The notes under the pieces were generated by a model. That model had not been told where the DNA came from and did not search any database. It saw nothing but the letters and a program-made list of their open reading frames with translations. Below, piece by piece: positions 11,150-23,217 of a stretch of 64,000 bases of DNA. The translations under genes were made by a program, and so were the position numbers. How positions within the stretch are numbered: position 1 is the first letter of the stretch; every line of letters begins with the position of its first letter. The stretch comes from Sorghum bicolor (Eukaryota > Streptophyta > Magnoliopsida > Poales > Poaceae). Where the stretch lies: positions 7,130,001 to 7,194,000 of the forward strand of contig NC_012872.2 in assembly GCF_000003195.3 (NCBI RefSeq). Direction: 5' to 3'.

Positions 11150-11793
11150 TAAAAAACATAATATCATTCTAAAATTTGACTTTAAAAAGACTTTCGATAA
11201 AGTTGAACATCAACTTATGTTGGAAATAATGGCAGCAAAAGATCTTTCTGTTCAATGGTTAAATTGGATGAGACAAATTTCCAGCTCAGGAACATCTGCA
11301 GTCCTTCTCAATGGTGTGCCATGGAAAGTCTTCCATTGTCTCAGAGGTGTCCGCCAGGGAGACCCTTTGTCCCCTCTCCTGTTTGTCTGCAGACTTGCTA
11401 CAAACACTTCTAAATGACGTCTACTCCAATGATAACCTTCAATTGTCTTTACCCCTTAATCATGATCACGACTTTCTTATCCTACAATACGCAGACGATA
11501 CTTTAATCTTCTTGCAAGGAGGCAATGATCAGATAATCTTCTTAAAGGATTTGCTCAATAGATTTGGCGAATCCACAGGCTTGAAGGTGAATTTTGATAA
11601 GTCTTTCATGGTACCAATAAATGTACAACAAGAAAAAATTGATGACTTGGCTGACTCTTTTGGATGTGAAAAAGGGACTTTGCCCTTTACCTATCTTGGG
11701 TTGCCACTCAGCATATGTTAACCCACAGTTGCAGATTTGTGGCCTTTAGTCACTAAGTGTGAAAGGCGCCTCGCCAGCATCTCCTCCTTCTTA
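11150..11793 (+). pseudogene. LINE (L1-type) reverse transcriptase relic
   Basis: The plus strand encodes pieces of a non-LTR reverse transcriptase in two frames. The first (to about 11395) has the first catalytic-Asp region LKFDFKKTFDKVEHQLM, then VLLNGVPWKVFHCLRGVRQG, DPLSPLLF. The second (about 11390-11720) has the catalytic YADDTLIFLQGG box, GLKVNFDKSF and LPFTYLGLPLS, then a stop, with similar sequence continuing after it (PTVADLWPLVTKCERRL). The frameshift near 11390 and the stop at 11719 make it non-functional. There is no endonuclease domain, 5' end or poly(A) tail, so it is an internal fragment. Its end abuts duplication copy 3. Confidence 0.85.
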
Positions 11794-11797
11794 TAGT

Positions 11798-13245
11798 GTT
11801 TGCCAAGAACCAAGCATGATAATCATTGAATATATGGTTGGAACGAAGACTAGCATGCTCCATGACAATTGACATTATCTTTTTAAAATATGTACTTGTA
11901 GGCCTCATTTTTTTTTAGACCTGATGATAACCAAATTCAGGTAGGCAAAGTTTCAGCAACAAAAGTTAAGTTGGAAAATACGGTAGTGCAGGATCTTCTT
12001 TAGGATCTTGTAGCCTTGTTGGAGAGAGGAAGATCATCAGAAATGTAGTTTTGCATACCTGCTTGGTACAGTTCATCCTGCCTCCAATGCTCCAGGCGAA
12101 ATTATTTCTAAAGCTAATTTTTTTCAGCTCCTACCCTCATAGTGTCTTTTAGAAAATCATTTCACAGAATCAATATAGAATCACTTCTCTAAAATATATT
12201 GTTTGGCAAAACACTCCTAGATTTAGTAGAAACTACTATAGGAGCTCCATCAAACATGCTTAACTACTTGTCTTCTATTTTATTTTGTGTTCACACAGTA
12301 GTTCAAATAATCTAGTGGTTCATTCACAATAATCACAATAGGGATGAGGGCATGAGGTCAGGTTTTTTTTCCTTGGACTGTGTCATGAGCTCAGTATTCA
12401 GTAGTCAGTACTGAATCAAACAATATACATGGTTTCCTAATTCCTATACATTTTCAATTGGTGGCTCGGTGCCAGTGCACATTGCCGAGAAGCTTCTCGC
12501 CCTTATTAGTTTCCGGTTCTAGTATTAAGCAGAGTACCGACGACAAAATCAAATCTATACACATCTTCCATCCATTTCAGTTCTAATAAAAGAAACAAAG
12601 AGACATGCAAACATGTTGCCATTATTTCCACGGACACCAGCCGTTCCGTGGCCATTTCTATGCAACGCTAACTATGCCTTCCAAACTGTACTGTATGTCA
12701 TTTCCTCAAGAGTCCAAACACAAGCACAAACTTGTCAAAACACACACACAAGAACACAGGACAGGACGCCGTTGCAACCAAACTGTGAAGCGACACATAT
12801 TTTAAATCACTTTGTTAACCAGACCGTCAAGGTACACAGAAGCATGCAGATGCAGCCGCATTTGTCAGGCAGGACCGTTCCAAATGCATGCGTCGCGGGC
12901 GGCAGCAGCCACGCCACGGCAGCGCGCGCGCGCGAGCAAGTACATACGGGGCCCGGGCACACCTGTACGTTGCTGAGGCGGCGGCTGACAGCGAGAGAGG
13001 TAGCCAGGTAGGCGATATAAAATCCATAGGAAGGGAGACGGAAAAGCGCAAGAAAAATCATCATCTGGGGTCGTCGTTCTCGCTGAAAAAAAGAATAAGA
13101 GATCGTCGTAATCAGGCGTCGGACTGACGGAGACAGATCAGAGACCACAGATGTGGCCGGTGCCCGGCGACGGCGAGGCGTGCTGGGCAAGCGAAAGGAA
13201 GCCGTGGCTGCTACGTGGACAAGATTAAAATTTTGCTTCTTTTGT
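11798..13245 (+). repeat. Local segmental duplication, copy 3
   Basis: Contains in order the landmarks of copy 1: GTTTGCCAAGAACC at 11798, GACAATTGACATTATC near 11866, GAGAAGCTTCTCGCC near 12486, GGCAGGACCGTTCCAAAT near 12870, CACCTGTACGTTGCTGAGG near 12960, GCGGCTGACAGCGAGAGAGG, GATATAAAAT and GGAAAAGCGCAAGAAAAATC. Similarity continues to CTACGTGGACAAGATTAAA near 13215 (copy 1: CTACGTGTACGCGATTAAA near 9371). The GC-rich part at 12.89-12.95 kb, with a GCGCGCGCGCGAG run, is specific to this copy. Confidence 0.6.
13013..13022 (+). promoter_or_regulatory. TATA-like motif in duplication copy 3
   Basis: GATATAAAAT sits at the same place relative to the repeated GCTGACAGCGA block as the motif at 9221 in copy 1. 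Promoter function is inferred from conserved position only. Confidence 0.35.
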
Positions 13246-15985
13246 TCTACAATCTGCAACTTCTCGATCGGTTAATTATACTGCACTAGCTTTAGCACAG
13301 ATGCAGATAAACTGAATTTTAAGTATTAGACATTATATTAGTGCAGCTACGAATCGATCGAAAACTTTTTTTTCCCCGCTTAATTAAAAGGCACGGTTCT
13401 TTGGTAGCAATTGCTAGGAACTGATCGGAGTCGTCAGTGATCATCAGACCTAGACGAGAGAAAACCCCAAGGACTCGCTGGAAAACTACTCGAGGACTCG
13501 CTATTACGGCATGAGTTAGCCAGCGGCCAGCGCGGTCGTCAGTGATCAGCGTCGTCCGCCGGGTCAGTTACCCGGAGAGCGCGGCGCGCGACTTTTCCTA
13601 GTCGAAGAAGTCGCTAGTAGCTCTTTTTCTGCAATTAGTAGGTATATAATCCTCTTCAATAATATATAAGTGCCTGGCTTTCTGGTCGCAGTGAAACGTA
13701 CGTACGGTCAGTCACGGAGCCGGCAATGCATTCGTTCAGAGAATCTAGCTGAGACGATGACTCAAAGAATAATCAGATGCACGGATGTGATGAGTCCACG
13801 GCCTCAATCTCGAAAGCTTGAAAGAAACCTTCCTCTTCTTCTTCTTCTTCCTTGGTCGGTCGTCCACTTGGGACTTGTCGGGGACAGGGAACGCAGCAAT
13901 CGTGGAAATTTTGGGCCATCCGGCCGCCCAAATCCGCAAACAGCAGCTATCGCACGAAGAATCTATCGCTGCTCCTGGAACAAATTTCCGCGGTGACGAT
14001 GCCTCGCAATCGCAAGTACCACCACCTGCAGATCGACCGTGGAGAGACTCGATCGAACAGGTCCAACGGCGAGAAGTACGTGTAAAAAAGGGTGCAAACA
14101 ACAGGGACGTACTACGTACCAATCATAGTACTGTTCGACGGGCCAAGAAGACGAACATGAGGCACACATGCCGGCCATTGTTCCATATCCCTCTCACGAT
14201 GGCGATAGGACGGATGGATGTTGGATGGTACGCCATGGACAAGGCAGCGCGCGCGAGCGACATCTTTGTTCACTCAGCCTCTCTCCGCGTGGAGACTTGA
14301 GACCACGACCGCGGCTCGCTTACCGTAGCACTTTTGTTTGTATTTAGTAATTATTGTTTAACTATGAATTAACTAGACTTATAAGATTTGTCTTGCAAAT
14401 TACAGATAAATTGTACGATTAATTATTTTTTATCTATATTTAATACTTCATGTGAAGCGAGATTTGATGTGCTGAATTCCGATAAGTACAAGGCCGTGTG
14501 ACGTTCTTTACCACTAATAACAAGACAGACCGAATCTCAACAAACCGAGTAGATAGAAGAGCAAAACAAAACAAAACAAAACAAAAAAGGTGCCATTTTC
14601 GTTTGCTAGCTTTATAAAATCTAACTTTGTAGTAGTAGCTACCAGGATTCAGTTTTGGTGGCCACTTTGTGCCAAAGCATTGTCTCTTTTCAGAGTTTCA
14701 GTGCAACTTGGGGCCAGACGACGGGCCCAAAACCAAGCTTTGGCAGCAAATTCGCCCCGCCAGGGCGTCGCCATCGGGTATTACTTCCATCGTCTGACGA
14801 GTACTGGACGTCCATGTCATTACGCGTTCACAAAACCGCGTTGTTGAAATTTGAGAGTTTGTATATACAAGTACTACCACATAATTAAAACAAATTCAGC
14901 CACCACGTAGACATGCATGCATCTCATCTCTTGATTCGCCCACTGACACATGCATGCAGAGATTTGTCAACAACCCTGACGAGCAGTTTAGTTCATCATG
15001 CTAGATTTTATTAAATTTAAAAGCGACTTCCAAGTATTACTGGCTGTTATGAGTAGTTTGACAATAAACTGTCAGAAGCGTTCGTCGTTTCAGAATGGAG
15101 GCGCTGTCAGGCGTGCTCCTGCAAGAAACAGTGGCTTACTAGATTTTGATTACTACGCGCGTGTCTGCAGGACCTGATGACCGTATAAACCCGTATTTAA
15201 CTCTGACTAATGTACATGTAACTGGACTGGACCGACCACGCAGCAATTGGGCAAAGCACGTGAGATTTCGATAGCTTTTCAAGAAGTCAAGTGGATTGAA
15301 CTTTAACTAAATTTATATATAAAAAAATATAAACATTCGTGATACAAAATAGATACCATTAGATTAGTTATAGAATTTATATTTATAAAAAAATATTTGG
15401 AGTAAAAAATACTAATAATATTGGCTATAAATATGGTCAAACTTGAACTACTTTTACCAGCACGTATCACATAATTATATTTTTTTCACGGACGTAGATA
15501 ATACTAACACCGCTTGCCTGTGACAACGACGTGTTGCCCTTGATTGACGAAGCCACTCGATCATATAATTGTTTAGCATTGACCACACAACATGACATGA
15601 TGGTGCCAATGAAAGTGTTGTACTGTACCTAACCAAACCAACCTTGATTAAATCAGGAATCACTTCGACGACAAAGATAAAAGGCCTTTCAGCAAGACTT
15701 CATATAAGTCATTTTTTAGCCATACTACAAACATAAGCCTTGATAGACTGACTTGCGTTTTTTTTCGTAAAAATATACTATTTGAAAAATAGTGAAAGTT
15801 ATATGTTACAAAAATGTTTTCCATGACAAATCCATTTGCATCAACCATATACTATCAACCATTATAAAACAGCCTATATTTTGTATCAAACAGACAAGTC
15901 CATTAACCGGATTTCCTAGTGCATGCTTGGCACTTGTATTCTTAAAGAATTGTATTACTTTTGCTATTGTTGCTGATGTGCCCTA
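13246..15985. other. Intergenic, no gene recognised
   Basis: Holds a partial Tourist-like interior at about 14322-14490 (CTTTTGTTTGTATTTAG..., TATCTATATTTAATACTTCATG) without clean ends, a (CAAAA)n microsatellite at about 14563-14587, and a Stowaway-like interior fragment near 15295-15450. The frames at 13670-14300 show no domain I recognise. Confidence 0.45.
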
Positions 15986-16264
15986 TCTATATCTCTTATA
16001 AAGATAAACCCAACTAGCTATTTCTCTTGCCATGCAAAGTGTCCACATCAGCATCCACTATCCACTAGTACATTCAACTATCTCGCCATGCAAAATGTCC
16101 ACATCAGCATTGACTAATACATCCAACTAACACATGTCATTATATCTTCATTCAAGCTATTCACATTAGCAAACCACATCATTTATTAACATATATTGCT
16201 GCATTACCAACACTATACATATAGATTCTTCATACCCGCGGCAACGCGTGGGGAATCCTCCTAG
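15986..16264 (+). mobile_element. Small non-autonomous Helitron, 279 bp
   Basis: Begins TCTATATCTCTTATAAAG directly after a host A (15985) and ends CTAG directly before a host T (16265), the A/T insertion rule of Helitrons. Near the 3' end is the short hairpin CCCGCGGCAACGCGTGGG (about 16235-16252), about 8-10 nt before CTAG. Inside, a segment with GCCATGCAAA.TGTCCACATCAGCAT occurs twice (about 16030 and 16087). No coding capacity. Confidence 0.8.
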
Positions 16265-16533
16265 TTCTTTTCATGTTTGAACTAATGCACTAGTGGGTTC
16301 TATATTGTGTATGGGTGCTGTAGAATAGTTTGCAATTCTCAGATCTATTGATTTGTTATAAATTTAAATTCAAATTTATTAATAACAATGAAACTCAAAG
16401 TAATAACCATTTCCCAGTTAGATGGACATGTCACATGTATCCTTGAACCTTCTGATTCTTGTATGTTAATGCATTCAATCAATTACACTTGGCAGGCTGG
16501 AGCTAGCTCATCAGTTTATGCCTTTGCCCTTAG

Positions 16534-17012
16534 CAGGGGCGTCCCTGAGCCCGTGCGGGCCGTGCGACCGAACTGGGCCTCCAAAATTTATGGGCCCCAA
16601 AATTTACTAAGTGTAGTATATATAATAATTAGTAAAAGCTTGTTACTTCCTTTGTGAGAAAACACATTGAGTCCATGATTGTGAGTTAGAAAAGTCTATG
16701 GTTGGTAATTTTTCTTCACATAAGTTTGTAACCTTTCGTGAGTTCGTGGTTTCGTCCCTTAGACTTATTCCTCACCCTTGGTGTTGTTCGTCGCTCAAGA
16801 GTCGAGACCTAATAGAAATTATAGACGGCTGGACCCAGATTAGGACGCCAGACGGAGATCATTGCCTGGTATAATCCCTATTTTTTTAGTTAATCTTTTA
16901 TACATTGTCTTTGTAATATGTTGATATTTATTTTTTTTATATTTTAACAATAGACACTAGGCCTCCACTTATTGTTTTGAACTGGGCCCCATATTTACCC
17001 GGGACGCCCCTG
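16534..17012. mobile_element. Non-autonomous hAT-like element, 479 bp
   Basis: Terminal inverted repeats CAGGGGCGTCCC...GGGACGCCCCTG, perfect over 12 bp, flanked by the exact 8-bp target duplication GCCCTTAG (16526-16533 and 17013-17020). The interior is AT-rich and carries no transposase. Confidence 0.88.
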
Positions 17013-17405
17013 GCCCTTAGGCTATGCTTAGACATGAGTTCAATGACAGCACCTTGTGTATTGTATTTGTCATGCTAAGCATTGGCTGTGTCCTGTTTGT
17101 ACTATACATACAATTCTCATACATGATGCGTATCAGGCCTGAAATATTATTTACTTTGACCATGACTTTACATTATTATTTTGCATATATGTATGTTAAT
17201 GTTTTAAGAATAAATAACATACCTTGAAGATGATCTGTGTCTTTCTTTTTCTGCTGCCATGAAGATGAATGGAAATAGAAACATGTTTGTGATTGGAAAA
17301 TGACTTCTAAGAACTGTTTTACTTGGCATCTGCAGATCCTGGAGGAAGAGAAAGTTCATCAGAGACTGACATTCGGAGAATATCCCTTATATCTAGTTGT
17401 AATAA

Positions 17406-17750
17406 GGGCTTGTTTAGATTGGGGACGAAAATTTTTTGGATGTCACATCGGATGTGTCGGAAGGATGTCGGGAGGGGTTTTCAGAAACTAATAAAAAAAC
17501 AAATTACATAGCTCGTCAGGAACTGCAAGACAAATTTATTAAGCATAATTAATCTGTCATTAGCATATGTGGGTTACTGTAGCACTTAAGGCTAATCATG
17601 GAGTAACTAGGATTAAAAGATTCGTCTCGCGATTCTCAACTAAACTGTATAATTAGTTTATTTTTTTATCTACATTTAATGTTCCATGCATATGTCCAAA
17701 GATTCGATGGGATGGATGAAAAATTTTTGGGTGAGGAACTAAACAGGGCC
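17406..17750. mobile_element. Tourist-like MITE, longer variant, 345 bp
   Basis: Starts GGGCTTGTTTAG, ends CTAAACAGGGCC, with TAA on both flanks (17403-17405 and 17751-17753). Only the right half resembles the common interior (TTACTGTAGCACTTAAGGC, GATTCGTCTCGCGATT); the left half is different sequence. Confidence 0.7.
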
Positions 17751-18536
17751 TAATAACGGATGCCAAAAGCATCTTTAAATATACAGGCTCCAGAAGGTAT
17801 GTTTATTCCACCAAAATCATCATCTTCTCTTTTTTTTTTGTTTTGTTTGAGCAACTCCAGCAAAATCGTTTGGAAAGTACTAGTTATGTTTACGTTAGTT
17901 TCGATCTCCTAGCCAACAATGGGCCTAATATTAGGCCGGCTTTGGCCTGAGTCCAAATTTGGATCGAAGTCCACCTCAACAAAGACTTATGGCTAAGGAC
18001 AGCCCAGCCCAACCACCAACAGGGCAACAGGTCTGTCACCACCGACTATAAGCCATTGTATTGTGCCATGGACTCGTGAGAAACATAGCTGAATCCTAAA
18101 TACCGTGTTACCTTCCTCTGCGAAGAATTGTGAGACTTACTACATTTCGGTAATAAAAATACATACACCTAAAATGTCTTATGATGTACGCTTATATAGT
18201 TGTGAGTTTGCCATGTGGTCTATTGAGATATGAGTGTGTGCCCTCACCCCAAAAAAAACATGAATGTGCAAAAAAAAAAATGATAAGCAGAACGCTCAGA
18301 ATTCTCACAAAAATTTATTAGCTTGGTGGCCTAGTTTGGGATGGTGAAACATTAGTGATAATGAGGTTGGGAGCCTTGGAGTTGGAGGTGGGACAGTGAT
18401 AACGAAGTGTTCCGAAAAGGGTGGCCAATCTGTCAAGGTCTCAAGGATGTGCAAGCTAGGGCAATGCATGGGGTATAGAGGGCCACGACAGACAGACGAG
18501 GCAGCCAGCCATGCAGATGTGTTCTCACCTGTCACT

Positions 18537-18584
18537 GTCGCAGCCAAAGGCACAGTGCGAGTTTTTCATGCCTTTGGCTGCGAC
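18537..18584. repeat. Perfect 16-bp inverted repeat (hairpin)
   Basis: GTCGCAGCCAAAGGCA (18537-18552) is the exact reverse complement of TGCCTTTGGCTGCGAC (18569-18584), with a 16-nt spacer. There is no T-run after the stem and no flanking TIR, so its role is unknown. Confidence 0.8.
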
Positions 18585-19117
18585 GGGCAATGTTTTCATG
18601 CTTCTCTTTCAGCCTGTCATGATCCAGAAACATGGACTTCCAACCGGGAAAGTGCACTTGTCAGTACTCTGGATAGACTAAGATAGCATAGGGCCAATTG
18701 CATTACATGCACCTGGGTTACAAATCTGGCCACCACTTGGCTAGACCACAAAACATAAGCAACATTCATAGACTGAGCAATGCATGCACAGAAACCACAA
18801 CGAACTCACCAAGTCACCAGGTATAAGGAATCCATTTTACATCCTATATTGACAGTTGAGGTGCAACATTGTACAAGCAGCTGGAGTTCAGAATGTGTCT
18901 AGCAGAGTTTTATTCCTCCTGAACTCCATTGCATCATCATGAGACAAACATCGCTAAATTACGGAATAACCACAACACCACATGAACCTAGCACACTAAG
19001 TAACACACCGACGCCTACGGCAACAGACAGTACTGAACAGGCGCTCAACGGATTAGAGACACTGGGAGCAAATCAAGCACTTCCCAGCACCAAAGGAAAA
19101 CCACAGCTACGAGGAAC

Positions 19118-22100
19118 TCAATCCTTCTTGAGGATATCTTCTGGCTCACGGAGGGTACTAAACATCCAGTCCATCCAGATGGTGTAGTGGCCATAGTTGT
19201 GGCGGTAAGTTGTATGGTGAATGGTGTGATATCCAGCGCCCATGACTGGCCATATCTTGCCATGAATGCAGTCGTGGATGTTTGTTGTCCACACGGCCTC
19301 TAAGAACAAGAGAGCAATATGTGTCCTGAAGTGAGTTGGAAAGAGGAAGAGCGCAAACACATGTGGTATTGCTTGCAGAATACCATCCAGTGGATGAAAT
19401 GCAAGTCCTGGAAAGCAAGTAACTTTAAAATTAGTCGTGGTCAAATGACTGCTAATAGACTTCAAAAGCGATACGCCAGAACTTAATATCAAGGAAATAC
19501 ATAATGCACACAACAACTAGATCATAAATGAAAATTTTGTACCGATGATAAGGGCAGAATGCAAGATAGAAATTCAGAGCTGAATAAGATAGTACAGAAT
19601 TACCAGCAAATGGAGACAAAGTATTTTCCTTGTTGTAAATATGATGGGTTGCATGCAGATATTTGTATAATGGCTTTATGTCATGCAACTCTCTGTGCAT
19701 CCAGTAAATTCCAAACTCCACAAAAATGAGATACATAGCCATATAACAGAGGTACATAGAAAAACCAACTTCACTGATATTAAAGTAACACTGGGTCCAT
19801 CCGCTCTCAATCATATATTCAGATAAAGTTGGAAGAGCACAGTAAAAAGGCATAGCCTTCGATGCTACAACTATTTGCTTCTTCATAGCTTCATTTGTGG
19901 GAATGGCATCTGCATCAAATGCTAATGTCAGACCAAACATTGTGTAGACATAAACATGACCACATAAATTTATGACAATCATATAGAACATTAAGTTGAA
20001 CCACTGAAATAAAAATTATACTGTTACATATAAGGTATCCCTAGTGATGAACTGATGATTCAACACAAGATCCTCTATACCCTTTTGTAGGAAATTTCCA
20101 GGCAGGGTTGTTCCTAATTTCATAGCAACAATCTGAGACAAGATCCTTCATATAAACCAAAATCCCTTGCGTACAGTCCAAGCACACGTACAGCATATTC
20201 ATTAACAGCTCTAGCTGTTGGTGTACATACAAATTCGAAAGGAAAAAAGTTTGTACGCAGAATATTTCCATTTTTGCAAACAATAACTACAGTATGCAGT
20301 GCAAATATTTGCTCCCAACTGTAATTTATTAAGACCAAAAACATAAACATAAATTCTTCTAGCAAATCGGTCATGTCTAGAGGCTGTTTGCTTCCTGGCC
20401 ACAGCATGCCATGCTGAGTTGTGGTGGCACCTAAGTTGTGGCAGCCGAATCAGACGCCACAATTGTGGGGGGATTTTATAGTGGAGAAAGCAATGGCTGC
20501 CACAGCTGTGTAATGAACCAAATAGCAGCTTTTTGTGGTATGGCGCGCCACACGTTAGGCATGGCAAACAATGGCTGGGAACCAACCCCCACCTCCCACC
20601 CCTAGATATAATAAGTTGCTACTGTTTGTTGACAACATGCCTTTAACCAGTCAATGTGCCAACCAGACAGAAAATCCCATTAAAATGATTATAAGGTTCA
20701 CACATTAAACAAGAAAAAAAAAATGAAGTTCATAGTCTTTCACCACCTACGACTACGATCCATTCCCCTAATAGAAGGGGGCAATCTAACTTAAAAAAAG
20801 GTTTCCCTGAAATAACCAAAAGAACGATGATTTTACTAAAAGATTTACATCTCTTATAATGCCGTCAAAATATCGACAAGTGCCATTTTACACAGTACTT
20901 CGTGCCATGTTCAAGCAAATGATGCCATACTTCGCTTCACACATGTTATATGGCTCTCAACAAATGAGCCAGAACAGCTAAAGATTATAACAGAGGGCAC
21001 TATTCTCTCAAAATCATTATTTCATTTGTAATTCAAAAGGAGCAAAATATTAATTTAACGATTTGGCCATCGACCTTAACTGTTATACAAATATGGAGGG
21101 CATCCACTGGTGCTAAGAATGGTACAAGAGCAAAGTCCAGCTCCAGAATTAAAGTAGTTCTGAAACAAAATGTCTCTTCCGTGTGGTCTCCATCACCAAA
21201 GAAACCAAAAACGACCTGATCCCACACAGGCATGGTAGTCAAAAGATGCTACCAAGAAGACAAGCTGGAATGCTCCTGTTATCTGAGTTTCATGAATGTC
21301 TAATTGAGTGGTCCAGGAAGGACATCTTAATTCATACTATCTGGCGTTCGGCATGCCCTGCCACATAACTTTGGATGCACTTCTACCACAAGGTGCTCCA
21401 ACCATCCCATAATAAAAAAAATTCTACAAGACACCTGTATGGAAAATGGATGTGCAGCTCAAAGTGCTCAAGACAGAGCACTTGAGAACCGTATGTGGTT
21501 CAAACACTAACACATAAGCTAATTTTAATAATAACACTTGGCAGAAACTTCCTTAGCGCAGCATGTGATTGAGCAGAGAAACCAGCCAAAGCAATCAATT
21601 AACTAATGCAGAAACCCTGACAAGAGCATTGGAACAACCGCACAGGAATTTGTCTAGTGATCCAAAAACAAAAAGTCAAGTGCCAGCTCTGTTTATCTGT
21701 CAGCACATCTACCATGATGAGCAGTCTTGTTGCCAAGAACAAGAAGAGATGGTAAAACCAGTAGTGTACTAAAATTCACCCCCCGTCAGCAGCAAGGCTT
21801 CAAAGCCTTCTTTGCTAAATTAAATTTGCTTAGCTACGGCTAGCCTCAGCCAACCAGTATAAGTTCTGCCATAAGACGCAAGTCTCCATGGAGCGACACG
21901 TCGATTTGTAGTTAACAAGCACAAAACATGCATTTGCAGTAGCTTAGCCAAGAAAGTGTAGGTATCGAACTCTGTCTTCAAGATCCATCCAGATGATTGT
22001 TAGTTTGTTACGACTACCAAATAAAGGGAAGATCCAATCACTGTACCCCAGGGCCCATCGCCACTAAAACCCCAACAAAAAAAAGAAGCAAAAAAGAAGA

Positions 22101-22719
22101 AGCGCTAGTCTGTCGCACAGTAAGTGGGGTCATAATTCACTAGCAAATCTTCCACAGACCACAGTCACTTCTCCACAACCACGGATTTCTAAGACGAGGT
22201 CGAGATCGAGAGAAACAACACGCGGAGGATCATAAAACACGCCACAAAAGGCCTCCCAGATGACGAGCCAAAAGCTCCCCGACAGAAGCGGGGGCATTCG
22301 AGATCGAGAGGCGGGAGCTTTCCCATTTCGCGCAAACAACAAGTCAATCCCTTGCCGGCATTAGCCCAAAACGTCCCGAATCAAGCCTAAATCCCTCCCG
22401 CTGATGGCACCCAGACCCTAATAAGGACAAATCGGCAGCTAAGCAGCAGAAGCATCGGGAAGGATGGGAGAGGCGAGGCGAGACCTTTGGGGATGTAGGC
22501 GTGGCGCTTCCAGTAGTAGATGACGAAGCACCAGAGGAAACCGGAGATGAAGTAGAGGAGGTAGCCGCCGACGCAGTTGCGCATCCACGACTGCACCGGG
22601 TGCGGCAGGCCGCGCCACCAGTCGCCTGGCGCCACGGCGCTGAGGACGACCGCGTTGTACCACTCCGTCTCCGCGACGAACCGCCGCAGGTAGTCGCCGC
22701 CGTGCGCCGCCGCCGCCAT
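19118..22719 (-). CDS. Sterol C-5 desaturase (delta7-sterol-C5(6)-desaturase, STE1/DWF7 type)
   Basis: Three exons on the minus strand, GT-AG borders: 22719-22485, 19909-19604 and 19407-19118, joining to 276 aa (Arabidopsis STE1/DWF7 is of similar length). This enzyme family introduces the C-5 double bond in delta7-sterols in the ER membrane, a step toward campesterol, sitosterol and brassinosteroids, with a di-iron centre. The three histidine boxes are intact: HRELH (about aa 150-154), HATHH (164-168) and HTIHH (241-245). Hydrophobic segments include [20 protein letters not shown] (exon 1) and [19 protein letters not shown] before box 1. The start is the ATG at 22719; the frame extends to an upstream GTG, which is not a likely start. 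The first intron is 2.6 kb and appears to hold a MITE; the second is 196 nt. Confidence 0.95.
20375..20600. mobile_element. Probable MITE in intron 1 of the sterol desaturase
   Basis: The left end GGCTGTTTGCTTCCTGGCCA and the right end CAATGGCTGGGAACCAACC are imperfect inverted repeats, followed inward by CAGCATGCCATGC and GGCATGGCAAA. Boundaries are approximate and no target duplication was defined. Confidence 0.4.
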
Positions 22720-22913
22720 TGCCGGCGGCCGCCGCACTGGGTGCAGTGTGCGGTGGGATCGGTATTCTGGGTTGGGGTGGGGAGTTGTAAAGCGGCGGAA
22801 GCGTGAGACGTCTGGGTTTTAAAGGGATCTGCTTCTGTGGTGGGTAGGGGCAGCCAGGCAGGACTCGCGGTGCCACGGCCGCAGGTGGAGAGAGAGCCTT
22901 TCCGATTATACTC

Positions 22914-23164
22914 GGATTTCTTGATTTTTTTAGTTCCAAAATATTTTGCAAAATCGACACCGTAACTTTTTCGTTTGTATTTGACAAATATTGTCCAATC
23001 GTGGACTAATTAGGCTCCAAAGATTCGTCTCGTCAATTTCGACCAAACTGTGCAATTAGTTTTTATTTTTGTCTATATTTAATACTTCATGCATGTGTCT
23101 AAAGATTGGATGTGACGGTAAATCTGAAAAATTTTGCAAAATTTTTTGGGAACTAAACAAGGCC
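22914..23164. mobile_element. Tourist-like MITE, left end degraded
   Basis: The right end GGGAACTAAACAAGGCC is intact and followed by TTA. The left end is eroded (CTTGATTTTTTTAGTTCC). Interior typical of the family. Confidence 0.65.
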
Positions 23165-23217
23165 TTAAAAAACGGAAATTTCAACGGTTTGATGTTTAGG
23201 TTTGTTAGAGCATCTAC

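Larger units (their letters stand above)
17021..19117. other. Intergenic with one MITE and a hairpin, no gene recognised
   Basis: Contains a long Tourist-like element and a perfect 16-bp stem hairpin (own entries). A minus-strand frame at 18305-18553 contains the vaguely LRR-like CPSLHILETL but is too short and degenerate to call. Confidence 0.45.

Noticed and set aside
12613..13259. Frames of 132 and 150 aa in duplication copy 3
   Set aside because: Overlapping opposite-strand frames not shared with copy 1.
22720..22737. Upstream extension of desaturase exon 1
   Set aside because: It begins with GTG; the ATG at 22719 gives the family-typical N-terminus.
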